A program made the position numbers and the translations under genes. From an uncultured Bacteroides sp. (GTDB lineage Bacteria > Bacteroidota > Bacteroidia > Bacteroidales > Bacteroidaceae), in assembly GCA_902472795.1 (NCBI GenBank), contig CABROZ010000112.1, forward strand, positions 1-7,126: a stretch of 7,126 nt of DNA, written 5' to 3'. This document shows, piece after piece, positions 1 through 5,764 of this stretch. Position 1 is the stretch's first letter, and each line of letters starts with the position of its first letter. The notes below the pieces were generated by a model. The model had not been told where the DNA came from, searched no databases, and saw only the letters and a program-made list of their open reading frames with translations.

Positions 1-776
1 GAAAGTGGAACCCTGCAATGGCTCCTTATATTTTCATGGAACGCAATGGTATTCATATCATTGACCTCCACAAAACAGTTGCTAAAGTAGATGAAGCTGC
101 TGATGCACTGAAGCAAATTGCAAAATCAGGTAAGAAAGTCCTGTTCGTTGCTACTAAGAAACAAGCTAAACAGGTTGTAGCTGAGAAAGCTGCTTCTGTA
201 AATATGCCTTATGTAATCGAGCGTTGGCCGGGTGGTATGTTGACTAACTTCCCGACTATCCGTAAGGCTGTGAAGAAGATGGCTACCATCGACAAATTGA
301 CTAACGACGGTACTTATGCTAACCTCTCTAAGAGAGAAATCCTGCAGATCTCTCGTCAACGCGCCAAGTTGGACAAGACATTAGGCTCTATTGCTGACCT
401 GACTCGTCTGCCGTCTGCTTTGTTCGTTGTTGACGTGATGAAGGAAAACATCGCTGTTCGTGAGGCTAACCGTCTGGGTATCCCCGTATTCGGTATCGTA
501 GATACGAACTCAGATCCTACTAACGTTGACTTCGTAATTCCGGCTAACGACGATGCAACCAAGTCAATCGAAGTTATTCTCGATGCTTGCTGCGCTGCCA
601 TGCAGGAAGGTCTGGAAGAACGTAAGGCTGAGAAGGTTGATATGGAAGCTGCCGGTGAAGCTCCTGCCAACAAAGGCAAGAAGAAAGCTACCAAGGCTCG
701 TCTCGACAAGTCTGACGAAGAGGCTATCAACGCATCTAAGGCTGCTGCCTTCATGAAGGAAGACGAAGAGGCTTAA
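1..776 (+). CDS. rpsB: 30S ribosomal protein S2, 5'-truncated by window edge
   Basis: Ribosomal protein S2 binds the head/body junction of the 30S subunit and is needed for bacterial translation. The reading frame enters at base 3 with Lys-Trp-Asn-Pro-Ala before the Met codon at 18. That matches the internal S2 motif KRKWNPxMxxYIF, so the Met at 18 is internal and roughly 20 N-terminal residues lie outside the window. Other S2 signatures seen are GIHIIDLHKT, WPGGMLTNF, LPSALFVVDV and GIPVFGIVDTNSDP. The last 45 or so residues form a Lys/Glu/Ala-rich, low-complexity tail, as in other Bacteroidales S2 proteins. The stop is TAA at 774-776. tsf follows 129 bases later on the same strand, the classic rpsB-tsf order. 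The promoter is upstream of the window. Identification is secure. Confidence 0.97.
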   Translation, partial: KWNPAMAPYIFMERNGIHIIDLHKTVAKVDEAADALKQIAKSGKKVLFVATKKQAKQVVAEKAASVNMPYVIERWPGGMLTNFPTIRKAVKKMATIDKLTNDGTYANLSKREILQISRQRAKLDKTLGSIADLTRLPSALFVVDVMKENIAVREANRLGIPVFGIVDTNSDPTNVDFVIPANDDATKSIEVILDACCAAMQEGLEERKAEKVDMEAAGEAPANKGKKKATKARLDKSDEEAINASKAAAFMKEDEEA

Positions 777-783
777 ACCATAT

Positions 784-860
784 AGTTGAGAGTTGAGAAT
801 TGAAAGTTGAGAGTTACTTTAAACGGCAATTCTCAATTCTCTGTTCTCAACTCTCAATTG
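784..860. repeat. Long imperfect inverted repeat made of 7-bp units, between rpsB and tsf
   Basis: The left arm (784-815) reads as heptads AGTTGAG, AGTTGAG, AATTGAA, AGTTGAG, AGTT. The right arm (827-860) reads as CAATTCT, CAATTCT, CTGTTCT, CAACTCT, CAATTG. The outer 15 bases of each arm (784-798 with 845-859) pair with a single G-T wobble. The inner part pairs less perfectly, and the loop is about 11 nt (816-826). The transcript would form a long A/G:C/U-rich hairpin. There is no T-tract directly after it, so it is not a standard terminator. Heptad repeats of this kind are, from memory, scattered in Bacteroidetes genomes. Possible roles are mRNA processing or stabilisation, attenuation between rpsB and tsf, or simply a dispersed repeat insertion. 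Confidence 0.85.
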
Positions 861-888
861 CTTTATAAAACGAGTATTATTAACTTTA
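858..888 (+). promoter_or_regulatory. Candidate internal promoter for tsf
   Basis: TTG at 858-860 is followed by exactly 20 nt and then TAACTTTA at 881-888. This fits the Bacteroides -33 (TTTG/TTG) and -7 (TAnnTTTG) pattern with one mismatch, the last base. The -33 element sits in the final bases of the right arm of the inverted repeat. The predicted start would be about 7-10 nt downstream, giving a short leader before the tsf ATG at 906. It could allow tsf to be transcribed separately from rpsB. The mismatch keeps confidence moderate. Confidence 0.45.
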
Positions 889-905
889 AATAAATAGAAG
901 AAATT

Positions 906-1898
906 ATGGCTGTAACAATGGCTGATATAACCAAGCTCCGTAAAATGACCGGTGCTGGTATGATGGACTGCAAGAATGCCTTGACAACTGCAGAAGGTGA
1001 CTTCGACAAGGCTATGAAGATTATTCGCGAGAAAGGACAGGCTGTAGCAGCCAAGCGTTCCGATCGTGAAGCTTCCGAAGGTTGCGTTTTGGCTAAGACA
1101 ACCGGTGACTTTGCTGTAATCATCGCTTTGAAATGTGAGACCGACTTTGTGGCTCAGAATGCCGATTTCGTGAAGTTGGCTCAGGATATTCTGGATCTGG
1201 CTGTTGCCAACAAATGCAGAACGTTGGATGAGGTTAAAGAACTGAAGCTGGGTGACATCACCGTAGCTCAGGCTGTAACTGACCGTAGCGGTATCACCGG
1301 CGAAAAGATGGAACTCGACGGCTACATGACAGTTGAGGGTGCAGACACGGTGGTTTACAATCATATGAACAAGAATGGTCTTTGCACCATCGTTGCTTTC
1401 AACAAGAAGGTTGACGAACAACTGGGCAAGCAGGTTGCCATGCAGATTGCAGCCATGAACCCGATTGCCATCGACGAAGACGGCGTACCCGAGGACGTTA
1501 AGCAGAAGGAAATCGAGGTTGCTGTTGAGAAGACGAAGGCTGAACAAGTACAGAAGGCTGTTGAGGCCGCTTTGAAGAAAGCCGGTATCAATCCTGCTCA
1601 CGTGGACAGCGAAGAGCACATGGAAAGCAACATGGCTAAGGGTTGGATCACTGCCGAAGATGTAGCCAAGGCTAAGGAAATCATTGCCAAGGTATCTGCT
1701 GAAAAGGCTGCTAACCTGCCCGAGCAGATGATTCAGAACATTGCCAAGGGTCGTCTGGGCAAATTCCTGAAAGAGGTTTGTCTGTTGAACCAGGAAGACG
1801 TGATGGATGCCAAGAAGACAGTAAGAGAAGTGCTGAAAGAGGCTGATCCCGAACTGAAGGTTATCGACTTCAAACGCTTCACTTTGCGTGCCGAATAA
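906..1898 (+). CDS. tsf: Translation elongation factor Ts
   Basis: EF-Ts catalyses GDP/GTP exchange on EF-Tu, regenerating EF-Tu:GTP for aminoacyl-tRNA delivery in the cytoplasm. The product is 330 residues, longer than the approximately 283 of E. coli but the usual size in Bacteroidales. The UBA-like N domain spans about residues 6-44 and includes LRKMTGAGMMDCKNAL (11-26). The EF-Tu-contacting motif TDFVAQN is at 79-85. A core repeat with AAMNPIAI and the C-terminal GRLGKFLKEVCLLNQ segment follow. The start chosen (906) gives MAVTMADITK; the second Met at 918 is a possible alternative. No strong Shine-Dalgarno is seen, as is common in this phylum. The gene may be read from the upstream rpsB promoter and from its own candidate promoter at 858-888. 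A strong terminator follows the TAA stop. Confidence 0.97.
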   Translation: MAVTMADITKLRKMTGAGMMDCKNALTTAEGDFDKAMKIIREKGQAVAAKRSDREASEGCVLAKTTGDFAVIIALKCETDFVAQNADFVKLAQDILDLAVANKCRTLDEVKELKLGDITVAQAVTDRSGITGEKMELDGYMTVEGADTVVYNHMNKNGLCTIVAFNKKVDEQLGKQVAMQIAAMNPIAIDEDGVPEDVKQKEIEVAVEKTKAEQVQKAVEAALKKAGINPAHVDSEEHMESNMAKGWITAEDVAKAKEIIAKVSAEKAANLPEQMIQNIAKGRLGKFLKEVCLLNQEDVMDAKKTVREVLKEADPELKVIDFKRFTLRAE

Positions 1899-1928
1899 TT
1901 ATTTCCTTTAGATATATATATTCAAGGC

Positions 1929-1964
1929 GGCAGCTACGGTTTGTTCCGTAGCTGTCGTTTTTTT
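1929..1964 (+). terminator. Intrinsic terminator of the rpsB-tsf unit
   Basis: An 11-bp stem pairs 1929-1939 (GGCAGCTACGG) with 1946-1956 (CCGTAGCTGTC), with one G-T pair and a 6-nt TTTGTT loop. It is followed by G and seven Ts (1958-1964). This is a textbook rho-independent terminator for + strand transcription, 30 nt after the tsf stop. The other strand lacks a T-tract after the stem, so it is probably one-directional. The T-tract overlaps the stop codon of the convergent gene (1963-1965). Confidence 0.9.
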
Positions 1965-2310
1965 ATCCTACCGGTTTGGTCTGGGAGTATCCTTCTTTCT
2001 TCAGCAGTTCGATGACCTTCTGCTTGAAGTCTCCCTGTATGATGATTTCGCCGTCCTTGGCGCTGCCGCCTACGCCGCATTTGCTTTTCAGCATTCTTCC
2101 CAGTTCTTTCAGGTCTTCTTCCGTGCCGGTGAATCCGGTGATTAGGGTTACTACTTTCCCGCCTCGGTTTTTGCGGTCCAGCTGGACGCGCAGTCGTTGC
2201 TGTGCGGCAGGCAGGGTTGCCTCTTCGATGTTTTCTTCCGTTTCGTATTGGAAGTCGGGGTTGGTGGAGTACACCACATTCAGTCGTTCTTTCCAGTCGT
2301 TTTTCTTCAT
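1963..2310 (-). CDS. yciH: SUI1/eIF1-like translation initiation factor, YciH family
   Basis: This is a bacterial homologue of eukaryotic eIF1 (SUI1). In E. coli, YciH is linked to start-site selection and fidelity on the 30S subunit. The protein has 115 residues. An acidic, variable N-terminal 35 or so residues precede the SUI1 fold (about 38-112), which carries RKNRGGKVVTLITGF (46-60), the helix TEEDLKELGRMLKSK, the glycine turn CGVGGSAKDGEI (78-89) and the strand/helix QGDFKQKVIELL. The start is set at 2310 (ATG, MKKNDWKERL). A longer frame back to a TTG at 2361 is possible, but that codon overlaps the predicted -7 element and would add residues absent from the family as I recall it. The gene converges on tsf and diverges from rex. 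Family assignment is firm; the cellular role in Bacteroidetes is inferred from homology. Confidence 0.9.
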   Translation of the reverse strand: MKKNDWKERLNVVYSTNPDFQYETEENIEEATLPAAQQRLRVQLDRKNRGGKVVTLITGFTGTEEDLKELGRMLKSKCGVGGSAKDGEIIIQGDFKQKVIELLKKEGYSQTKPVG

Positions 2311-2358
2311 AACATGCTTGATATGGGATGCATCAGCAAGATAGCTGATTTCGGTTGG

Positions 2359-2389
2359 CAAAAATAACGTTTTACAGGGAGTCTTGCAA
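2359..2389 (-). promoter_or_regulatory. Promoter of the SUI1-family gene
   Basis: On the minus strand TTG (plus-strand 2387-2389) is followed by 20 nt and then TATTTTTG (plus-strand 2359-2366). This is a full match to the Bacteroides -7 consensus TAnnTTTG with the expected spacing. Transcription would start near 2350, leaving a leader of about 40 nt before the ATG at 2310. This position rules against the longer TTG-initiated reading frame. Confidence 0.7.
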
Positions 2390-2450
2390 TGCAGCCGAAA
2401 GTTTTGTAGAAATTATGTTAACTATCGCCAGCCATTTACGGAAAAAAGAG

Positions 2451-2458
2451 TACTTTTG
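2451..2458 (+). promoter_or_regulatory. Probable -7 element of the rex promoter
   Basis: TACTTTTG at 2451-2458 matches the Bacteroides -7 consensus TAnnTTTG and lies 20 bp before the rex start. No TTG is found at the expected distance upstream, so the -33 box is weak or absent, which can indicate a regulated promoter. A perfect GTTAAC palindrome lies upstream at 2417-2422. I could not identify a convincing Rex operator, so autoregulation remains a guess. Confidence 0.55.
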
Positions 2459-2477
2459 TTTATTATAACCTAAATGA

Positions 2478-3146
2478 ATGAAGAGAATGACCACGAACCG
2501 GGCAGTTCAACATAAGAATAGCATGAAAGTGCCGGAGCCTACCTTACGCCGTCTCCCGTGGTATCTTTCTAATGTCAAGCTATTGAAAAAGAAAGGAGAA
2601 CGTTTCGTTTCTTCCACACAGATATCCAAGGAAATCAATATTGACGCTTCGCAGATTGCGAAGGATTTGTCGTATGTCAACATTTCCGGCCGTACGAGGG
2701 TGGGATATGAGATTGACACCCTGATTGCCGTATTGGAAGATTTCCTGGGATTCACCAATCTGCACAAGGCTTTTCTGTTTGGTGTGGGCAGCTTAGGTGG
2801 AGCCTTGTTGCGCGACTCCGGTTTGCATCATTTTGGGTTGGAGATCGTGGCTGCGTTCGACGTGAATCCCTGTCTGGTAGGTACACAGTTGAATGGCATT
2901 CCTATTTTCCACACCGATGAGTTTGAGCAGAAGATGTCGGAGTACGACGTGAACATCGGCGTGCTGACGGTTCCGATCGAGATAGCGCAGCAGATTACCG
3001 ACAAGATGGTGGAGGGCGGCATCAAGGCGGTGTGGAACTTTACTCCGTTCCGTATCCGTGTACCCGAGCACATCGTGGTGCAGAACACGTCGTTGTATGC
3101 CCATCTGGCAGTGATGTTTAACCGTTTGAATTTTGAAAACATTTAG
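2478..3146 (+). CDS. rex: Redox-sensing transcriptional repressor Rex
   Basis: Rex is a dimeric repressor that senses the NADH/NAD+ ratio: NADH binding releases it from DNA and derepresses fermentation and respiration genes. The 222-residue protein has an N-terminal winged helix (about 18-85) with LRRLPWYLSNVKLL, the recognition region SSTQISKEINIDASQIAKD and the wing GRTRVGYE (71-78). A Rossmann NAD(H) domain follows, with GVGSLG (102-107) and AAFDVNP (125-131) after strand 2. The C-terminal QNTSLYAHLAVMFNRLNF is the domain-swapped helix region of the family. Met codons at 2478, 2487 and 2523 are all possible starts; 2478 is used because it is the first in frame after the predicted promoter. 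The next gene starts 3 nt after the stop, suggesting co-transcription with a FAH-family enzyme and ispF. Confidence 0.95.
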   Translation: MKRMTTNRAVQHKNSMKVPEPTLRRLPWYLSNVKLLKKKGERFVSSTQISKEINIDASQIAKDLSYVNISGRTRVGYEIDTLIAVLEDFLGFTNLHKAFLFGVGSLGGALLRDSGLHHFGLEIVAAFDVNPCLVGTQLNGIPIFHTDEFEQKMSEYDVNIGVLTVPIEIAQQITDKMVEGGIKAVWNFTPFRIRVPEHIVVQNTSLYAHLAVMFNRLNFENI

Positions 3147-3149
3147 ACC

Positions 3150-3767
3150 ATGAAGATTTTGGCTGTGGGCATGAACTATGCCCTTCATAACAAGGAGTTG
3201 GGGCATACGGTCGAGAACCGTGAGCCGGTTATCTTCCTGAAACCCGATTCGGCCATACTGAAGGACGGTAAGCCGTTCTTTTTGCCCGACTTCTCGAACG
3301 AGGTGCATTACGAGACGGAAGTGGTGGTGCGCATTTGCCGGCTGGGCAAGCACATCGCTCCACGCTTTGCCCGTCGTTATTACGATGCGGTGACGGTTGG
3401 TATCGATTTTACGGCACGTGACCTTCAACGCAAGTTCCGTGAGGCAGGCAACCCCTGGGAGTTGTGCAAGGGGTTCGACAATTCGGCTGCCATAGGTACG
3501 TTTGTCCCTTTGGAGCAGGTCGGTGGCGATGTGCAGAATCTGGACTTCCATCTGGACATTGACGGTCGCGAAGTGCAGCACGGCAATACGGCCGACATGC
3601 TGTTCCGCGTGGACGATATAATCGCTTATGTCAGCCGTTTTATGACGTTGAAGATTGGCGACCTGCTGTTCACGGGAACTCCTGCGGGGGTGGGGCCGGT
3701 CAGCATCGGACAGCATCTGCAGGGGTATTTAGGCGAGGAGAAATTGCTCGATTTCCATATCCGTTAG
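3150..3767 (+). CDS. FAH-family hydrolase, FAHD1/YcgM-like (acylpyruvate hydrolase or oxaloacetate decarboxylase)
   Basis: A 205-residue single-domain member of the fumarylacetoacetate hydrolase superfamily, close in layout to FAHD1. Metal ligands expected in the family are present as E55 and E57 (HYETEVVV) and D86 (GIDFTARDLQ). The FAHD1 catalytic His-Glu dyad corresponds to H13 and E16 (NYALHNKEL), and its Gln and Lys to Q93 and K107 (KGFD). The spacings match those I recall for human FAHD1. The signature TGTPAGVGP is at 175-183. The enzyme is expected to be cytosolic and Mg/Mn-dependent, cleaving C-C bonds of acylpyruvates or decarboxylating oxaloacetate; the true substrate cannot be read from sequence. 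Its start lies 3 nt after the rex stop, so it is very likely translated from the rex mRNA. ispF follows after 66 nt. Confidence 0.88.
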   Translation: MKILAVGMNYALHNKELGHTVENREPVIFLKPDSAILKDGKPFFLPDFSNEVHYETEVVVRICRLGKHIAPRFARRYYDAVTVGIDFTARDLQRKFREAGNPWELCKGFDNSAAIGTFVPLEQVGGDVQNLDFHLDIDGREVQHGNTADMLFRVDDIIAYVSRFMTLKIGDLLFTGTPAGVGPVSIGQHLQGYLGEEKLLDFHIR

Positions 3768-3833
3768 TCCGGTGCGGCGTGTGTGGCGGCAGTTGTTTCC
3801 GCCGTTGTCATTCAGTATATTATCAGTAAGCTT

Positions 3834-4313
3834 ATGAAGATACGTGTAGGTTTTGGATTCGATGTCCATCGGCTGGTCGAAGGGCGCGAATTGTGGCTGG
3901 GAGGCATCCGGCTTGAGCATGAGAAAGGTTTGTTGGGGCATAGCGATGCCGATGTGCTGATTCACGCCATCTGCGATGCGCTGTTGGGTGCGGCAAACAT
4001 GCGCGACATCGGTTATCATTTTCCCGATACGGCAGGTGAGTTTGCGGGCATCGACAGCAAGATTCTGCTGAAGAAGACTGTCGGGCTGATTGCCGACAAG
4101 GGTTATGTGGTTGGCAATGTGGATGCGACGGTCTGTGCCGAGCGGCCGAAGCTGAAGGCGCATATCCCTGAGATGCAGCGTACGCTGGCGGCGGTGATGG
4201 GTGTGGACGAAGACGATGTATCCATCAAGGCCACGACTACCGAGAAGCTTGGCTTTACCGGTCGCGAGGAGGGAATCTCGGCCTATGCGACGGTGCTGAT
4301 TGAGAAGCGATAG
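3834..4313 (+). CDS. ispF: 2-C-methyl-D-erythritol 2,4-cyclodiphosphate synthase
   Basis: IspF converts CDP-ME 2-phosphate to ME-2,4-cyclodiphosphate with release of CMP, a step of the non-mevalonate (MEP) isoprenoid pathway. It works as a cytosolic trimer with Zn at the active site. The 159-residue protein is of normal size. Zn ligands are D10, H12 (FDVHRL) and H44 in the GHSDADVLIHAICDALLGA block. DIGYHFPDT (58-66) and TTTEKLGFTGR (134-144) are the remaining signatures. The start at 3834 (MKIRVGFGFDVH) fits the family; an upstream in-frame GTG at 3783 would add 17 unrelated residues and is rejected. It is probably the last gene of the rex operon. It converges with the gene ending at 4333, with only 19 nt between them and no strong terminator visible. 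Confidence 0.96.
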   Translation: MKIRVGFGFDVHRLVEGRELWLGGIRLEHEKGLLGHSDADVLIHAICDALLGAANMRDIGYHFPDTAGEFAGIDSKILLKKTVGLIADKGYVVGNVDATVCAERPKLKAHIPEMQRTLAAVMGVDEDDVSIKATTTEKLGFTGREEGISAYATVLIEKR

Positions 4314-4332
4314 ACGCTGTCAGTAGCCGTTT

Positions 4333-5181
4333 TCACCGAAGTTTTACGTAGTTCAGCATGGTGCATCGGGCGCTTCCCGCCTGATAGGTGCGTGCTATGC
4401 GTGCCGAGGCTACTTCTATTGTCTCGCCCGGCCGATAGGCGTGTTCCAGTGCCGGCAGGGTGCACGACTGTGTGCTGGCTGTGCGTGCATTGATGCGCAG
4501 GCTGACGAGGTTGCCGGCTGCATCGTGCAGCTTCAACAGCTGGCGGACGTAGAAGTGGGCGACGCCGTTGCACACCTGCGTCTTGTAGGGGTTGTCCTCG
4601 ATGCGTACGCTCAGCACGGTCAGTCGCAGGTTTTCTATCTTGTCCCCTTCTTTGCCCAAATAGCGGCTGGTGCTCCGTTGCCGGCTTTTGCTCCGCTGCA
4701 CGTCGAGGTGGACGGAGTGATAAATGCGGGCTATCTGCACGAAACGTTCCTGCTTGGGGATGCGTGGCTCGAACTTGAAGGCTATCCACGTCAGATAGCC
4801 GGGGTCGATGCGGAGTATCTCGTGGAGGAAGTGTCCCCTGTATTTCCCGAAGAAGATAAGGTCGTCGCCTTTGCTTTGCATCCTTTTGGCGTTGTATTCC
4901 ACCAGGAACAGCGGTCGTGGGGAGTAGAAACAGAGGGTGCTGGCCATGCGCAGCGACTCGTGAACGTCGCCTGACAGGTCGCAGACGTAGAAGATGGACT
5001 GGCGCTCGGGCAGGGGCGAATACACCCACAGCGAGTAGGCGGCCTGTTCGGGGCGGGGCAGCACCACGAGGTAGGCTCCTGCTTCTTTGTAAGAAGCCCT
5101 TCCGCTGTTGTATGCGTTCAGTTTCTGATACAGCAGGTCTTGTTCGGGGCGGGCAATGCCCGGAATGTTCGGGTTGGCCAT
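4333..5181 (-). CDS. Unknown protein with ExoX-C-like (FGKYRG) domain and C-terminal OB-like region
   Basis: A 282-residue protein of unknown role. The middle segment, residues 105-135, contains GDDLIFFGKYRGHFLHEIL and DPGYLTW. This is the pattern FGKYkGk...DPxYLxW found in DUF3820 and in the domain C-terminal to ExoX-type exonucleases. The DEDD exonuclease residues are not evident. Residues 180-282 look all-beta, with LTVLSV, FYVRQLLKLHDAAGN and GETIEVASARIARTY, resembling the OB-like tail seen after such domains in some phage and Bacteroides proteins (inference). The N-terminal 100 residues are not recognised. No signal peptide or membrane segment is seen, so it is probably cytosolic, possibly nucleic-acid binding. 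The start at 5181 (MANPNIPGIARPEQ) fits the promoter at 5202-5232; a frame extending to 5280 crosses that promoter. It converges with ispF. Confidence 0.75.
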   Translation of the reverse strand: MANPNIPGIARPEQDLLYQKLNAYNSGRASYKEAGAYLVVLPRPEQAAYSLWVYSPLPERQSIFYVCDLSGDVHESLRMASTLCFYSPRPLFLVEYNAKRMQSKGDDLIFFGKYRGHFLHEILRIDPGYLTWIAFKFEPRIPKQERFVQIARIYHSVHLDVQRSKSRQRSTSRYLGKEGDKIENLRLTVLSVRIEDNPYKTQVCNGVAHFYVRQLLKLHDAAGNLVSLRINARTASTQSCTLPALEHAYRPGETIEVASARIARTYQAGSARCTMLNYVKLR

Positions 5182-5201
5182 GGCGGTTGCTTCGTTTTCT
5201 T

Positions 5202-5232
5202 CAAATATACGGATTTTTTGTCTGTCGTGCAA
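5202..5232 (-). promoter_or_regulatory. Promoter of the ExoX-C-like gene
   Basis: On the minus strand TTG (plus-strand 5230-5232) is followed by exactly 20 nt and TATATTTG (plus-strand 5202-5209), a full match to the Bacteroides -33/-7 consensus. The predicted transcript starts near 5195, giving a leader of about 14 nt before the ATG at 5181. Confidence 0.7.
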
Positions 5233-5255
5233 TACCTTTTCCGGAAAATAGGCAT

Positions 5256-5263
5256 TATCTTTG
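5256..5263 (+). promoter_or_regulatory. Probable -7 element for the 96-residue gene
   Basis: TATCTTTG at 5256-5263 matches TAnnTTTG. No TTG is found about 20 nt upstream, so the -33 box is poor. It lies about 25 bp from the -33 of the divergent minus-strand promoter, so the two promoters are back to back and may interfere or share regulation. The leader to the ATG at 5329 would be about 60 nt. Confidence 0.5.
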
Positions 5264-5328
5264 TGCACCCTTTGCGGCAAGCGGGGAGATGCGAAAACGA
5301 CCCTATCGGAAAACAGGAGAAGAAAGCA

Positions 5329-5619
5329 ATGAAAGATCAGATACGTTTATTAAGAGACTGCATTCACCACGACATCCCGGCAGTGGTGTTCCAAGGCGAC
5401 GACAGTTGCGCCCCCGAAATTCTGGAGGCGGCTAAGGAGATATACCGCCGTCGCGGCTGTTCGGAAGAGTTTTTGTACGACTGGCAACTGCTGATTGACG
5501 AAGTGAAGGCTTACCAGCGCGAGAGTCCCCAGACGGTGAAGCTGCCCAAACTGTCGCCCACGGAGGCCGAGCTGGTGCGGGAGGACATGGAAAGAAAGCG
5601 TGCCGGGCATCCGATGTAA
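5329..5619 (+). CDS. Small conserved-type protein of unknown function (96 aa)
   Basis: The start at 5329 is supported by a good Shine-Dalgarno, AGGAG at 5315-5319, 9 nt upstream, unusually clear for this organism group. The protein is mostly helical and charged. Its centre reads VVFQGDDSCAPEILEAAKEIY (19-39), followed by GCSEEFLYDWQLLIDEVKAY (43-62) and a basic/acidic tail containing KLPKLSPTEAELVREDME. It has no signal peptide or membrane segment. I recall similar short proteins from Bacteroides, sometimes in several copies per genome, but with no assigned function. The frame is open further upstream to 5140, but that extension overlaps the divergent gene and its promoter and is not credible. 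No clear terminator follows. Confidence 0.75.
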   Translation: MKDQIRLLRDCIHHDIPAVVFQGDDSCAPEILEAAKEIYRRRGCSEEFLYDWQLLIDEVKAYQRESPQTVKLPKLSPTEAELVREDMERKRAGHPM

Positions 5620-5676
5620 CCGGTAAAAAATATACATCCTTGGCGGACTTCCCCGGCTGCGGCCGAAAGGGTGCCG

Positions 5677-5764
5677 GTCACGGTCGTATATCGAGGCACC
5701 CTCAGTCCTATACTTAGATACCCTCGGTCCTATACTTAGACCCCCTCAGTCCTATACTTAGGTA
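5677..5764. repeat. 22-bp direct tandem repeat, three good copies plus one degenerate
   Basis: Copies lie at 5699-5720, 5721-5742 and 5743-5764, with no spacer between them. Each begins CCCTC(A/G)GTCCTATACTTAG, with variation confined to one internal position and the last three bases. A weaker copy at 5677-5698 keeps CGGTC, TATA and AG. Inside the unit CTA-TACT-TAG is a short inverted repeat, so each copy could bind a dimeric protein. The 22-bp period is close to two helical turns, which would place sites on one DNA face. The array ends 138 bp before the -7 box of the next gene. Confidence 0.9.

Noticed and set aside
819..1619. 266-codon minus-strand frame over tsf
   Set aside because: It is an antisense shadow of the well-conserved EF-Ts gene and includes the heptad repeat.
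2417..2422. GTTAAC palindrome as a Rex operator
   Set aside because: Only six bases are symmetric and the flanks do not extend into a TTGTGA-type Rex site, so it is too short to support.
2474..2515. 13-codon upstream reading frame overlapping the rex start
   Set aside because: An ATG at 2474 opens a short frame ending at 2515, but it has no ribosome-binding signal and no recognisable leader-peptide character.
2793..3716. 307-codon minus-strand frame over rex and the FAH gene
   Set aside because: It is antisense to two well-recognised genes, spans their junction and has no motif.
3768..3833. GGCGG/CCGCC hairpin between the FAH gene and ispF as a terminator
   Set aside because: It is a 5-bp stem with a 9-nt loop and no following T-tract; read-through into ispF is more likely.
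4283..5029. 248-codon minus-strand frame
   Set aside because: It is a frame-shifted, Arg/Pro-rich shadow of the ExoX-C-like gene on the same strand, and it overlaps the end of ispF.
5699..5764. The 22-bp repeats as a CRISPR array
   Set aside because: Units are directly abutting with no spacers, the period is 22 bp and there are no cas genes.
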